This document shows, one piece after another, positions 1 to 7,817 of a stretch of 8,596 nt of DNA. Source of the stretch: Bacilli bacterium (lineage in GTDB: Bacteria; Bacillota_I; Bacilli_A; RF39; UBA660). The first letter of the stretch is position 1. Each line of letters opens with the position of its first letter. Below the pieces are notes generated by a model. The model was not told where the DNA came from, made no database searches, and was given only the letters and a program-made list of their open reading frames with translations. The translations under genes were made by a program, and so were the position numbers. Where the stretch lies: the NCBI GenBank assembly GCA_028685445.1, contig JAQUDY010000044.1:1-8596 (forward strand), written 5' to 3'.

Positions 1-539
1 TTTAATTCATCTTTGTTTATCTTCCCAATAGTGGCAGCATGATTGGCCAACACTTCATTATTATTAACTAAAATATTAGGAATAGTAATAGCTTTTCCAT
101 TATTAAGATTTATTATTCTTATATTTTCAAGTAATTCATTATATTTGTTTTTTCCTAATACCCCATCAGCAATTATATTACATGCCCCTCTATCATTAAT
201 ACCATGAACATTAAATATTATTTTAGAGTCATCACCCAAATACTTTGTCAAAATATTTAAGTCGTAATTTTTATTATTAATAAAAGAATGATTATAAATA
301 ATCTCACTATTTTTTTCCATATATATTTTAATTAATGTTTTTTCTTTTTCTATTATTCTAAAATCTTCGATAATAACTTGTGAATTTTTTTTAATTAAAA
401 CATTTAAATTATTTATACTTTTGTTTAATATTAAAATCTTTGATTCTCCGTTTATTTCAATATTATTTATTTTAGAACTTAATTTTATTATTTCGTTATT
501 TATTTTTTTTACTTCACCCTTTGTAAATAGTTTATTCAT
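1..539 (-). CDS. sufD: SufD-like Fe-S cluster scaffold protein, 3' end outside window
   Basis: Partial gene with its start inside the window and its 3' end beyond position 1; 179 codons are visible. The product should pair with SufB and the ATPase SufC in the cytosolic scaffold that builds Fe-S clusters. Residues 165-174 read ANHAATIGKI, followed by NKDEL. This is the SufB/SufD C-terminal signature that normally precedes a YLMSRGI-type stretch. Its His167 sits where I recall the functionally important His360 of E. coli SufD. Residues from about 20 to 160 are Ile/Asn-rich beta-type sequence, consistent with the SufBD beta-helix. The gene directly follows sufC and overlaps it by 8 nt (ATGAATAA), as expected for a sufCD operon; AAGAGAG lies about 10 nt upstream of ATG. 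The signature comes at residue ~165, whereas in 400+ residue SufD proteins it lies beyond residue ~350, so this is a compact form. SufB is a less likely alternative because of the gene order and the His. Confidence 0.82.
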   Translation of the reverse strand, partial: MNKLFTKGEVKKINNEIIKLSSKINNIEINGESKILILNKSINNLNVLIKKNSQVIIEDFRIIEKEKTLIKIYMEKNSEIIYNHSFINNKNYDLNILTKYLGDDSKIIFNVHGINDRGACNIIADGVLGKNKYNELLENIRIINLNNGKAITIPNILVNNNEVLANHAATIGKINKDEL

Positions 540-1296
540 AATTTGTGTTCTCTCTTATAATATTTGTCTTAATTAAATTTTTAAAGCCAGTTTTTTCTAT
601 TTCTTTCGCTAGTTCTAAACTACCTTGTTTGATAATTTTTCCTTCATTTAAAATATGAATGTATTTAGCATTTAACTCTGCTAATAGTTTTGCATGATGA
701 GTTATTATCAATATACTTGCTTTGTGCATTTTTTGATATTCTAAGATATTTTGATAAACTATCTTTAAACTATCAACATCAAGTCCGCTATCAAGTTCAT
801 CTAATATGATAAGTTTAGGTTCTAGCATCCATAAATGAATTAGTTCATTTTTTTTACGTTCTCCGCCACTCATACCTTCATTAATGCCTCTGTGAATAAA
901 GCTTTTAGGAATAGATAATTTTTCACATATTTCTTCTAATCTTTTATTAAATTCAAAAAGACCAATATGCTTACCTGTTTTTTCTGTTAAAGCAATCCTT
1001 AACATTTCTGCATTTGTTACACCTGGTATTTCTATCGGGGTTTGATTAACTAGAAATATTCCTAACTTTGCTCTTTTAGTTATATCTAAAGATAATAAAT
1101 CATGTGTTTTATAAGTGATACTTCCCTTTATAATTTTATAATTAGGATCTCCCATAATAGTCTTACATATAGTACTTTTACCTATTCCATTAGGTCCCAT
1201 AATTCCATGAATTTCGTTTTTATTTATCTCTATATTAAAATCTTTTAAGATTACTTTATTGTTTATTTCCACACTTAAGTCTTTAATTTTAAGCAT
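532..1296 (-). CDS. sufC: SufC, ABC-type ATPase of the SUF Fe-S assembly system
   Basis: Cytosolic ATPase, 254 residues (usual family length about 250), which drives the SufB-SufD scaffold rather than a transporter. Visible motifs are Walker A GPNGIGKST (34-42), the Q-loop Gln in VNQTPIEIPGV (about 85), the ABC signature MSGGERKK (142-149), Walker B LIILDELDSGLD (162-173) and the H-loop His in ITHH (200). The IPGV after the Q-loop and the ELDSGLD box are typical of SufC and separate it from ordinary ABC importers. The frame is open to a TTG at 1308, but I choose ATG at 1296. GGTGG lies exactly five bases upstream of it, and the protein then starts MLKIKDL, as expected for the first strand of the fold. 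It is the first gene of the suf cluster here and is followed by sufD with an 8-nt overlap. All ATPase motifs are intact. Confidence 0.96.
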   Translation of the reverse strand: MLKIKDLSVEINNKVILKDFNIEINKNEIHGIMGPNGIGKSTICKTIMGDPNYKIIKGSITYKTHDLLSLDITKRAKLGIFLVNQTPIEIPGVTNAEMLRIALTEKTGKHIGLFEFNKRLEEICEKLSIPKSFIHRGINEGMSGGERKKNELIHLWMLEPKLIILDELDSGLDVDSLKIVYQNILEYQKMHKASILIITHHAKLLAELNAKYIHILNEGKIIKQGSLELAKEIEKTGFKNLIKTNIIRENTNYE

Positions 1297-1312
1297 ACTT
1301 ACCACCAAAATT

Positions 1313-1355
1313 AGTTTATCATTTAGCTAAAATAAAAGCAAACAGTTTGTTTGCT
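1313..1355 (-). promoter_or_regulatory. Possible sufC promoter overlapping the upstream terminator
   Basis: On the minus strand, TTGCTT (formed partly by the 3' arm of the ftsK terminator) is followed after 17 bases by TAAACT at 1313-1318, only 16 bases before the sufC ATG. The -10 matches TATAAT at four of six positions and the -35 only at TTG. The implied leader is very short and barely contains the GGTGG ribosome site. This is a weak candidate; readthrough from ftsK is the alternative. Confidence 0.22.
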
Positions 1356-1361
1356 CTTATT
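1331..1361 (-). terminator. Rho-independent terminator after ftsK
   Basis: A 7-bp perfect stem, AGCAAAC (1337-1343) with GTTTGCT (1349-1355), has a 5-base loop. Five more A-T pairs (1331-1335 with 1357-1361) extend it beyond one mismatch. On the minus strand it is followed by the T-rich run TTTTATTTT. It lies 22 bases past the ftsK stop and separates ftsK from sufC. Confidence 0.7.
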
Positions 1362-1383
1362 TGGTATGATACTAATATCTTTA

Positions 1384-3582
1384 TTACTCTTCTTCATTAG
1401 AAACTTTAACTAACACTTCCCGTGGTTTAGATCCGTTAGGGGGGCCTATTATTCCTCTTTCTTCTAAACGATCCATTATTCTAGCTGCGCGATTATAACC
1501 TAATCTAAATCTTCTTTGAACAAGTGATGCGCTTAATTTTCCTGACTCAATAGCAAAATCTACTACTTCATTATAAATAGGATCTTCATATTCTTCTTGC
1601 TGGTAACCAGCGCCTGCTGCCATATGATCTGGTTCTATTTCTGTTAAGCTATTATCATAACTTGCAACTTGTTCTTTAGAAACATAATCGATTAATCTTT
1701 CGATTTCTTCATCGCTTATAAATGTTCCTTGAATTCGTGAAGGATGATTTTCTCCCATAGGTAGATATAACATATCTCCTTTTCCTAAAAGTTTTTCTGC
1801 GCCTGGTGCATCTAATATTGTTCTTGAGTCTATGTATGAAGCTACAGTAAATGCTATTCTTGAAGGAATGTTTGCTTTAACTACTCCAGTAATAACATCT
1901 GTTGATGGTCTTTGAGTCGCGACTATTAAATGAATTCCTGCAGCTCTTGCCATTTGAGTAATTCTCATAATTGAATCTTCTACTTCTTTAGCAGCAACTA
2001 ACATTAAATCTGCTAACTCATCAATAATAACTACAATATATGGTAAAAGAGGTTCATTTAAATTATTTTTTTTATTTTCTTTTTCCAACATTTCATTATA
2101 TACACTTATATTCTTAGCACTTTTTTCTTCAAACAAACCATAACGACGATCCATCTCAGATACTATTTTCTGCAGTGCTATATTCGCTTTTTTGGGATCT
2201 GTAACTACTGGTGTTAATAGATGGGGTATTCCATTATAGTTTGATAATTCTACTTTTTTAGGATCAACTAAAACTAGTTTTACCTCATCAGGCCTTTTAA
2301 ACATTAAAATAGTTGCAATAAAGCTATTAATACAAACAGATTTACCAGAACCAGTTGCACCTGCCACTAGAAGATGAGGCATTTTATTTAAATCAGCACA
2401 ACAAGTCCTCCCCATTAAGTCTTTACCAAGTGCTACTAAAATTTTCGCGTCATTCATATTTCTTGGAATGGTGCTTAATACATCTCTAATTGGAACAGCT
2501 GATATTTGTCTGTTAGGAAGCTCTATTCCAACCGTACTTTTTCCTGGAATCGGTGCTTGGATTCTAACATCTTTTGCAGCTAATGCTAAGGCTATCTCTT
2601 TATGAATACTTGTTATTCTATTTAATTTAGTAGCTGCTTTAATTTCTATTTCATATTGTGTAACTGCAGGTCCTTCATGAATTTCTACGACTTTTCCTAC
2701 TATTTGAAAATCATTTAAAACTCTTTCTAAAGCTACTTTATTTGCTTGTAAGAATTCTGTGGAATTTACTTTTGTGTTTTTCTTTGTTTGATTTAATAAA
2801 CTTAAAGTTGGTAATCTATAATTACCATTTTTTGAGTTTTCTAATCTTTCTGGTTGAGAAGTGGTTTCTTCTATTTCTTTTTGAGTATGATAATTTTTTA
2901 AGTCATTAACATCTGTAACGATAACTTTATCATATTCTCCTTCATTATTTTTTTCTGTTTTTTCTGATATTTCGAATATCTTACTACTTTTTATGCCATT
3001 CTTTAAATTCTTAAACATTAATTTAATTTTATTAATAAGTTCAACAAATGTTATGTTAAAAAGCATTATAAAACCAAATAAGCCTAAAACACTTAAAACA
3101 ATATATGTACCTTTAATATCAAACAAGGTCACAAAAATACCAGAGAAAAATGCTCCTATTATGCCGCCACCCATTTGGCTTAAGTCGATATAGCGTGTAT
3201 CAGAGATAGTGTTTAAAAAATTATCTATAGTATTTTGAAAAACAGTTCCTAGTTTTATTATTTCTAATTCTTTTATATAATTAATATGAGAAAAAACAAG
3301 TAAAGTAATTAGTAAAAAATATAATCCTATTAGAGAAGAATTAAAAATTTTAGGTAAATCCCTTTTTATAATCATAAATGTACCTAATACTAATAATAAA
3401 ACTATTAAAACTGCCCACCAAGTTCCCATTAAAAAAATTGCAAAAGATTTAATTAGATGTCCAACAGGTCCAAAGGCTCCTATACCTATGACGCTTATTA
3501 ATACTAAAATTAATCCTGTTAACTCAGAGCTAAATTTAACTTTATTATCCTCAGTATTTTTACGCTTTTTTTTCTTTGCCAT
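1384..3582 (-). CDS. ftsK: FtsK/SpoIIIE-family DNA translocase
   Basis: Membrane-anchored, ATP-driven double-stranded DNA pump, 732 residues, acting at the division or sporulation septum. After a basic start (MAKKKKRKN), about four or five hydrophobic membrane segments lie at roughly 20-40, 48-72, 83-100, 138-155 and 159-182. A polar linker (about 185-275) follows, then the alpha/beta motor. The motor has Walker A GATGSGKSV (408-416), Walker B VVIIDELADL (517-526) and the family stretch QMARAAGIHLIVATQRPS (543-560). The C-terminal gamma winged helix (about 665-728) carries RRFRLGYNRAARIMD and NGSKPREVL, the part that reads orienting DNA sequences. The frame is open to 3642, but ATG at 3582 is chosen: GGTGA lies five bases upstream and a good promoter overlaps the longer reading. 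With membrane segments it resembles SpoIIIE more than soluble SftA, and the nearby sigK fits a sporulation role. FtsK versus SpoIIIE cannot be settled here. Confidence 0.96.
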   Translation of the reverse strand: MAKKKKRKNTEDNKVKFSSELTGLILVLISVIGIGAFGPVGHLIKSFAIFLMGTWWAVLIVLLLVLGTFMIIKRDLPKIFNSSLIGLYFLLITLLVFSHINYIKELEIIKLGTVFQNTIDNFLNTISDTRYIDLSQMGGGIIGAFFSGIFVTLFDIKGTYIVLSVLGLFGFIMLFNITFVELINKIKLMFKNLKNGIKSSKIFEISEKTEKNNEGEYDKVIVTDVNDLKNYHTQKEIEETTSQPERLENSKNGNYRLPTLSLLNQTKKNTKVNSTEFLQANKVALERVLNDFQIVGKVVEIHEGPAVTQYEIEIKAATKLNRITSIHKEIALALAAKDVRIQAPIPGKSTVGIELPNRQISAVPIRDVLSTIPRNMNDAKILVALGKDLMGRTCCADLNKMPHLLVAGATGSGKSVCINSFIATILMFKRPDEVKLVLVDPKKVELSNYNGIPHLLTPVVTDPKKANIALQKIVSEMDRRYGLFEEKSAKNISVYNEMLEKENKKNNLNEPLLPYIVVIIDELADLMLVAAKEVEDSIMRITQMARAAGIHLIVATQRPSTDVITGVVKANIPSRIAFTVASYIDSRTILDAPGAEKLLGKGDMLYLPMGENHPSRIQGTFISDEEIERLIDYVSKEQVASYDNSLTEIEPDHMAAGAGYQQEEYEDPIYNEVVDFAIESGKLSASLVQRRFRLGYNRAARIMDRLEERGIIGPPNGSKPREVLVKVSNEEE

Positions 3583-3587
3583 GAGCT

Positions 3588-3594
3588 TCACCCT
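3588..3594 (-). promoter_or_regulatory. Ribosome-binding site deciding the ftsK start
   Basis: AGGGTGA lies immediately upstream of ATG 3582, with GGTGA five bases from the start codon. Four other genes in the window use the same GGTGR-N5 register. This favours a start 20 codons downstream of the longest open frame. Confidence 0.7.
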
Positions 3595-3600
3595 ATAACA

Positions 3601-3629
3601 AGTATAATATATAGAGACAGTTTTTGCAA
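3601..3629 (-). promoter_or_regulatory. Sigma-A type promoter of ftsK
   Basis: On the minus strand, TTGCAA (3624-3629) is followed after exactly 17 bases by TATACT (3601-3606). The -10 matches TATAAT at five of six positions and the -35 matches TTGACA at four. The predicted transcript start is just before the AGGGTGA ribosome site, giving a leader of about 12 bases. Confidence 0.6.
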
Positions 3630-3692
3630 AGAAAACAGACAATCAATGATGTAAAATATAATAGAAGAAAGTATAAAAAAAAAGAAACTAAC

Positions 3693-3710
3693 AAAAAATC
3701 AGTCTTGATT
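3693..3710 (-). terminator. Weak terminator after miaA
   Basis: On the minus strand, AATCA and TGATT (3706-3710 and 3697-3701) form a 5-bp stem with a 4-base loop, followed directly by TTTTTTG and more T-rich sequence. The stem starts inside the miaA stop codon. It is the only hairpin between miaA and the ftsK promoter. Its short A-T stem makes partial readthrough into ftsK likely. Confidence 0.4.
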
Positions 3711-4575
3711 ACTTTTTTATTTGATTATCTATATATTTTATTACTTCTAAAACTGTTTTAGAAAAATTATTATAGTTTGTTTCAAACCATTTAACATTCA
3801 TCTTATTATTAAACCAAGTATACTGTCTTTTAGCATAATTACGACTGTTTTTTTTCATTTGATAAATAGATTCATCTAAAGTAGATTCATTATTAAAATA
3901 AGATATTAATTCTTTATAATCAATGGTTGATTTTAATTGAATAGAATTCGGAAATTTCTCTAATAAAGTCTTTGCTTCTTCTACTAGACCATCTTTAATC
4001 ATTTGATCAACCCTATTATTAATTATATTATAAAGATTAATTCTATCTGTAGTTAATCCTATTACTATAGTGTCATATAAAAGATTAGGTTCTTTTGTAA
4101 TAATTGGTTCTTTATTAATAATATGTTTGATATATTTTCGATATAATCTTTGATGATTATTAACATTTATTTCTAGTCCAATCTTTAATAATTCATTATG
4201 CATTTCTAATGGACTTTTTGTGATTTTAATTTCTTTAGATTGTTTTAAAAATTTATAATCATAAAGTAAAGCACTAATATATAGACCTGATCCTCCTACT
4301 ATAATTGGAGTCTTGTTTCTTTTTAATATATCTGCTATAATTTTTCTTCCTTCTTTTTGAAAATCATATATTGTATATTCTTCGTTTAAAGTTTTTATAT
4401 CAATTAAATGATGAATGATCCCTTCCTGATTATCTATTTTTGCTGTACCAATATTTAGTTCTTTATATATTTGAGTAGAATCCGCATTAATAACCTCACC
4501 ATTGTACTTTTTAGCTAGTTCTAAGCTTAACTTAGTTTTTCCTACTCCAGTTGGACCTACTATTGTAATAATCAT
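3709..4575 (-). CDS. miaA: tRNA dimethylallyltransferase MiaA
   Basis: Transfers a dimethylallyl group to N6 of A37 in tRNAs that read codons starting with U, the first step towards ms2i6A. The protein is 288 residues, slightly short for a family of about 300-315. Visible features are the P-loop GPTGVGKT (7-14), the catalytic Asp box NADSTQIYKELNIGTAK (30-46, Asp32), VGGSGLY (93-99, usually GGTGLY), VNNHQRLYR (138-146) and the tRNA-binding KRQYTWF (249-255). The usual GYKEL reads DYKEL (219-223), a substitution beside a conserved segment. ATG at 4575 shares one base with the mutL stop (TAATG), suggesting coupled translation. AAAGGGTGG sits inside the mutL tail seven bases upstream. It is the last gene of the yqeG-yqeH-mutL-miaA operon; mutL-miaA adjacency is common in bacteria. 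Confidence 0.96.
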   Translation of the reverse strand: MIITIVGPTGVGKTKLSLELAKKYNGEVINADSTQIYKELNIGTAKIDNQEGIIHHLIDIKTLNEEYTIYDFQKEGRKIIADILKRNKTPIIVGGSGLYISALLYDYKFLKQSKEIKITKSPLEMHNELLKIGLEINVNNHQRLYRKYIKHIINKEPIITKEPNLLYDTIVIGLTTDRINLYNIINNRVDQMIKDGLVEEAKTLLEKFPNSIQLKSTIDYKELISYFNNESTLDESIYQMKKNSRNYAKRQYTWFNNKMNVKWFETNYNNFSKTVLEVIKYIDNQIKK

Positions 4576-6299
4576 TAATTAACCACCCTTTGAAACATTT
4601 TTTCTATTTCATATTTAGTAAAAGTGATAATAGTTGGTCTTCCATGAGGACAATTATAAGGATTATCACAAAGAACTAAATCTTTTAAAATTCTTTCCAT
4701 TTCTTCTATTGTTAAATTAGTATTTCCTTTTACACTTAACTTACAAGCTGCAGTTGCAGCTAATTTATCATTAAATTTTACTGGATCAAACTTATTTTTA
4801 ATAGTTAAAATTAAATCTATTATTCTTTTTATTTGTTCTTCTTCATAACCTTCTAAAAGCCAAATAGGATGACTCTTAATAATAATTGTATTAATCCCGA
4901 AATCTTCTACTATAAATCCTAAATTAGTTAAAATAAATAAGTTTTCTTTAAAATTTAAATAATCACTTGGAGTAAACTCAATATTTATAGGAATAAGTAA
5001 ATCAGTAGTCCTTAACTTTTCTTCTTCTAATGCTTTTAATATTCTTTCGTAATTAATTCGTTCTGCTGCTGCATGTTGATCTATTAAATACATAGCATTT
5101 TCATTCTGCGCGATAATATAAGTTCCAAATATTAATCCACTAGGATATAATTCAAGTCTTTTTATTTCTTTGTTAATAGAATTATCACTAAAATTGAAAT
5201 CAATCTGTTCTTCATTTATAATATTAAAATTATCTTCTATTTCTATATTATCTTCTTTTAAAATTTGAATATCATTAGCAGATTTTATTTCTTTAATTTC
5301 TACTTTTGGAATAAGAATAGTGCTGTATAATGTTTTTTTTATTCCTTCAAATATTAAGTCTTCTAGCTCTTTTATTTTACTAACTTTAATATCTTGCTTG
5401 GTTGGGTGAATATTAACATCTATTAAGCTTGGGTCAGTATTTATATTTAAAACTGCTACTGGAAACTTATTATCAGGAATATATGTATGATACGCATCTA
5501 TTATTATTTTGTTTATTTCAAAATTTTTAACTACTCTGCCATTTACTATTGTTATTATATAATTTCTTGTTGGCTTTGAAACATTTGGTTTTGATATAAA
5601 ACCTTGTACTTCAAAGTCATTGTTTTCCGCTTTTATTTCTAACATATTTTTACTAATGTCAAGACCATATATTTCGTGAATTGTTTTAAGTAGATTTCCT
5701 GATCCAGTTGTTTTAACAATAATATTACTATTGTTCATAAGTGAAAAACTAACATCTGGATTAGCTAAAGCTGTTTTTTCTATTAAACTAGAAGTATTAG
5801 CAAGTTCTGTTGCATCACTTTTTAAATATTTTAAGCGAGCTGGGGTATTATAAAATAAATCTTTTACCTCAATAATAGTTCCTTTTCTAGCAATGCTAGA
5901 TTTTTCTTCTATTTTTTTTCCACCATGATAAGTTATATTAATGCCTGTATTTCCTAGAGATGAATATAATGACACTTTAGAGACACTTGCAATACTAGGT
6001 AATGCTTCTCCTCTAAAACCTAATGAGTTTATGTGAAATAAATCTTCATGACTGTATATTTTACTAGTAGCATGTCTTAAAAACGCCTGATTAGCATCGA
6101 TTTTATTCATGCCTACTCCATCATCTATAACTTTAATTAATTTTGTTCCTGATGAGATAAGTTCTATTTTAATATTTTTACTTTTAGCATCTAAACTGTT
6201 TTCGGTTAATTCTTTAACTACGTTCGCGATTTTCTCTACAACTTCTCCTGCTGCTATTTTATTAGCTAAATCATCACTCATAACTTTTATTTTATTCAT
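4575..6299 (-). CDS. mutL: DNA mismatch repair protein MutL
   Basis: Links mismatch recognition by MutS to strand incision; 574 residues. The N-terminal GHKL ATPase shows E30-N34 in VVKELTENSLDA, DDGVGM (59-64), RHATSK (75-80) and GFRGEAL (94-100). A polar, acidic linker spans about 335-385. The C-terminal domain carries the endonuclease motif DQHAAAERINYE (407-418), ACKLSVKG (518-525), CPHGRPT (550-556) and a terminal FQR (569-571). This is the set of metal-site motifs of endonuclease-type MutL in organisms without MutH. ATG 6299 is chosen over the longer open frame (to 6332) because GGTGA lies five bases upstream and the protein then starts MNKIKVMSDDLANKIAAGEVV, as in the family. The usual Pro in VERPASVVKEL is Ile here. 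It overlaps yqeH by 8 nt and miaA by 1 nt. No mutS is present in the window. Confidence 0.97.
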   Translation of the reverse strand: MNKIKVMSDDLANKIAAGEVVEKIANVVKELTENSLDAKSKNIKIELISSGTKLIKVIDDGVGMNKIDANQAFLRHATSKIYSHEDLFHINSLGFRGEALPSIASVSKVSLYSSLGNTGINITYHGGKKIEEKSSIARKGTIIEVKDLFYNTPARLKYLKSDATELANTSSLIEKTALANPDVSFSLMNNSNIIVKTTGSGNLLKTIHEIYGLDISKNMLEIKAENNDFEVQGFISKPNVSKPTRNYIITIVNGRVVKNFEINKIIIDAYHTYIPDNKFPVAVLNINTDPSLIDVNIHPTKQDIKVSKIKELEDLIFEGIKKTLYSTILIPKVEIKEIKSANDIQILKEDNIEIEDNFNIINEEQIDFNFSDNSINKEIKRLELYPSGLIFGTYIIAQNENAMYLIDQHAAAERINYERILKALEEEKLRTTDLLIPINIEFTPSDYLNFKENLFILTNLGFIVEDFGINTIIIKSHPIWLLEGYEEEQIKRIIDLILTIKNKFDPVKFNDKLAATAACKLSVKGNTNLTIEEMERILKDLVLCDNPYNCPHGRPTIITFTKYEIEKMFQRVVN

Positions 6300-7272
6300 A
6301 AATATCACCGAACACACTGTTTCTAATTTCAATTAACTCTTTATTAATATTTTTAATATTTACTTTAGTTTGGCTTTTAATATTTAAAAAGCCTAGACCA
6401 CTTATTATTAAATCTTTATTTTGATTAATATTTATACTATAATCAAAAATAACTTCTTTGAAATATTTTTTTAATTTTAAATCATTTGAAAGATATAAAG
6501 TTACTGATGTATTATTATTAAAGTTTAAATACATATCTTCTATTTGAAGTGTCTCTCCAGCTTTCATTTGAAAAGTCTTAGGTTTTAAAAATACTTTAAG
6601 ACTATTCTTAGGAGTAATTATCTCATTTTGAATGGTATTTATTATAAATCCTGGTGAGTCAATAATCATTAAATCTTTATTAATTTTTATTCGGATAAAA
6701 TCTAAAGTTGTATTAGGAATATAGCTAGTTGTAATCATTTTCATATTAGAGTTATTTGCTTCAATTAATTTATTTATTAAAGTACTTTTTCCTGAATTTG
6801 TTAAACCTACAATATATGCTGAATTAATATTTTTTTTAAATAAATACTTTGTTAATGATTCTACACCATAGTTATTATAACTACTTATTAATTTAATATA
6901 ACTAGTTATTTTATAATAATTTTTTAAAAAAGATTTAATATGGACTTCTTTAATACTTTTTAGAATTAAATCTACTTTAGATATAACTAATATTTTATCA
7001 TTTTTAATTTTATTGAAAATTTCTATAACTTCACTATTTATAGATAAAAAATCAACTAAAAATATAACAAACTTATTATCATTGTAAATTGAATTTATAA
7101 TAATATCAGTTTCTTTAGGAGTACTACTTTTACTTTGAATTCCATAATGAATAATTTTAAAACATCTTTGACAATAATTAGCAGATTTTTCTTTTCCACT
7201 CGGAATATATCCATCTTCATTAATATTTAAAGATTGAAATTTAGCACCGCAACCAAAACATATTCTATTCAT
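6292..7272 (-). CDS. yqeH: YqeH, circularly permuted ribosome-assembly GTPase
   Basis: Cytosolic GTPase needed for 30S subunit maturation in Bacillus; 326 residues here, somewhat shorter than the roughly 365-residue B. subtilis protein. A zinc-finger has Cys pairs at 5/8 and 34/37. The GTPase motifs then come in permuted order: G4 SKVD (98-101), a G5-like SSYNNYG (130-136), G1 GLTNSGKST (156-164), G2 region TTSYIPNTTLD (181-191) and G3 DSPG (205-208). A C-terminal beta-rich domain follows (about 225-326). G4 is normally NKxD and here starts with Ser, which may lower guanine specificity or be tolerated. The start ATG is preceded by AAAGGGGAAA. The gene overlaps yqeG upstream and mutL downstream, each by 8 nt. 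The yqeG-yqeH pair is conserved in Firmicutes; joining it to mutL-miaA differs from the B. subtilis order (yqeG-yqeH-aroE-yqeI). Confidence 0.95.
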   Translation of the reverse strand: MNRICFGCGAKFQSLNINEDGYIPSGKEKSANYCQRCFKIIHYGIQSKSSTPKETDIIINSIYNDNKFVIFLVDFLSINSEVIEIFNKIKNDKILVISKVDLILKSIKEVHIKSFLKNYYKITSYIKLISSYNNYGVESLTKYLFKKNINSAYIVGLTNSGKSTLINKLIEANNSNMKMITTSYIPNTTLDFIRIKINKDLMIIDSPGFIINTIQNEIITPKNSLKVFLKPKTFQMKAGETLQIEDMYLNFNNNTSVTLYLSNDLKLKKYFKEVIFDYSININQNKDLIISGLGFLNIKSQTKVNIKNINKELIEIRNSVFGDIYE

Positions 7273-7789
7273 AGTATTTCCCCTTTTTTAATAACTCTCT
7301 TTTTTCTAATTTATTAAATATAGTGTTTTCAATTAACCTATTAGTTTTAGTTAATGCAAAGTCTATTTTGCCTATAGGATTTACTAAAATACTTGTGAAT
7401 CCCATTCTATTAGCGCCTAAAATATCTGTTAATAATTGATCACCTATACAAGCTATTTCATTTTCTTTAAATTTATATATTTTTAAGATTCTTACATATT
7501 TTCTTTTTAAAGGTTTAAAAGATAGATAAGAAGAATCTATACATAAAATATCTTTAAAAGGTTCTACTCTTTTTTTAGTAGCATTACTAACTATTAAAAG
7601 TTTGAATTTCATGTTTTTTAAATCTTCCATTAAATCTTTAAGCTTTTTATTTGGGCTTTTTATATTAACGGGGGTCATTGTATTATCCAAATCAAAAATC
7701 AAACACTTAATACCGTTTTTATATAATTTTTTATAATCAATGTCATATATACTCTTTTGATAAATATCCGGAACAAACATATTAAACAT
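7265..7789 (-). CDS. yqeG: YqeG family HAD (subfamily IIIA) phosphatase
   Basis: Small cytosolic HAD-superfamily hydrolase, 174 residues, a usual length. All four HAD motifs are visible: DLDNT (33-37, Asp33 nucleophile and Asp35 acid/base), SNA (68-70), Lys92 in SFKPLKRK, and GDQLLTD (116-122). The N-terminal MFVPDIYQKSIYDID resembles the family start. YqeG is related to the eukaryotic Gep4 phosphatidylglycerophosphate phosphatase, so a role in phosphatidylglycerol synthesis is a reasonable inference but not shown here. The start at 7789 is supported by AAAGGGTGA with GGTGA five bases upstream; an internal ATG three codons later has no such site. It is first in the operon, just behind an extended -10 promoter. 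Its TAG stop, the only non-TAA stop seen among the genes ending here, lies within the 8-nt overlap with yqeH. Confidence 0.93.
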   Translation of the reverse strand: MFNMFVPDIYQKSIYDIDYKKLYKNGIKCLIFDLDNTMTPVNIKSPNKKLKDLMEDLKNMKFKLLIVSNATKKRVEPFKDILCIDSSYLSFKPLKRKYVRILKIYKFKENEIACIGDQLLTDILGANRMGFTSILVNPIGKIDFALTKTNRLIENTIFNKLEKRELLKKGKYYE

Positions 7790-7808
7790 CTAAATCACCC
7801 TTTAAAAG

Positions 7809-7817
7809 ATTATAACA
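7809..7817 (-). promoter_or_regulatory. Extended -10 promoter of the yqeG-yqeH-mutL-miaA operon
   Basis: The minus strand reads TGTTATAAT, a perfect TATAAT (7809-7814) with the TGn extension. No recognisable -35 lies 17 bases upstream, where the terminator hairpin sits; an extended -10 can compensate. The predicted transcript starts near 7802, leaving a leader of about 13 bases that contains AAAGGGTGA. It abuts the T-tract of the terminator behind the mgtA remnant. Confidence 0.6.

Noticed and set aside
1297..1308. TTG 1308 as the sufC start
   Set aside because: It sits next to and partly within the ribosome-binding region of ATG 1296 and adds four residues not expected in SufC.
2993..3193. 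Plus-strand open frame of 66 codons
   Set aside because: It lies wholly inside ftsK on the opposite strand, has no ribosome-binding site or recognisable motif, and its composition is the complement of membrane-segment codons.
3583..3642. ATG 3642 as the ftsK start
   Set aside because: The extra 20 residues are encoded across a good promoter and the AGGGTGA site, and the internal start MAKKKKRKN is typical of membrane FtsK/SpoIIIE proteins.
6109..6336. Plus-strand open frame of 75 codons
   Set aside because: It is antisense to the conserved mutL ATPase domain and the mutL/yqeH junction and has no family features.
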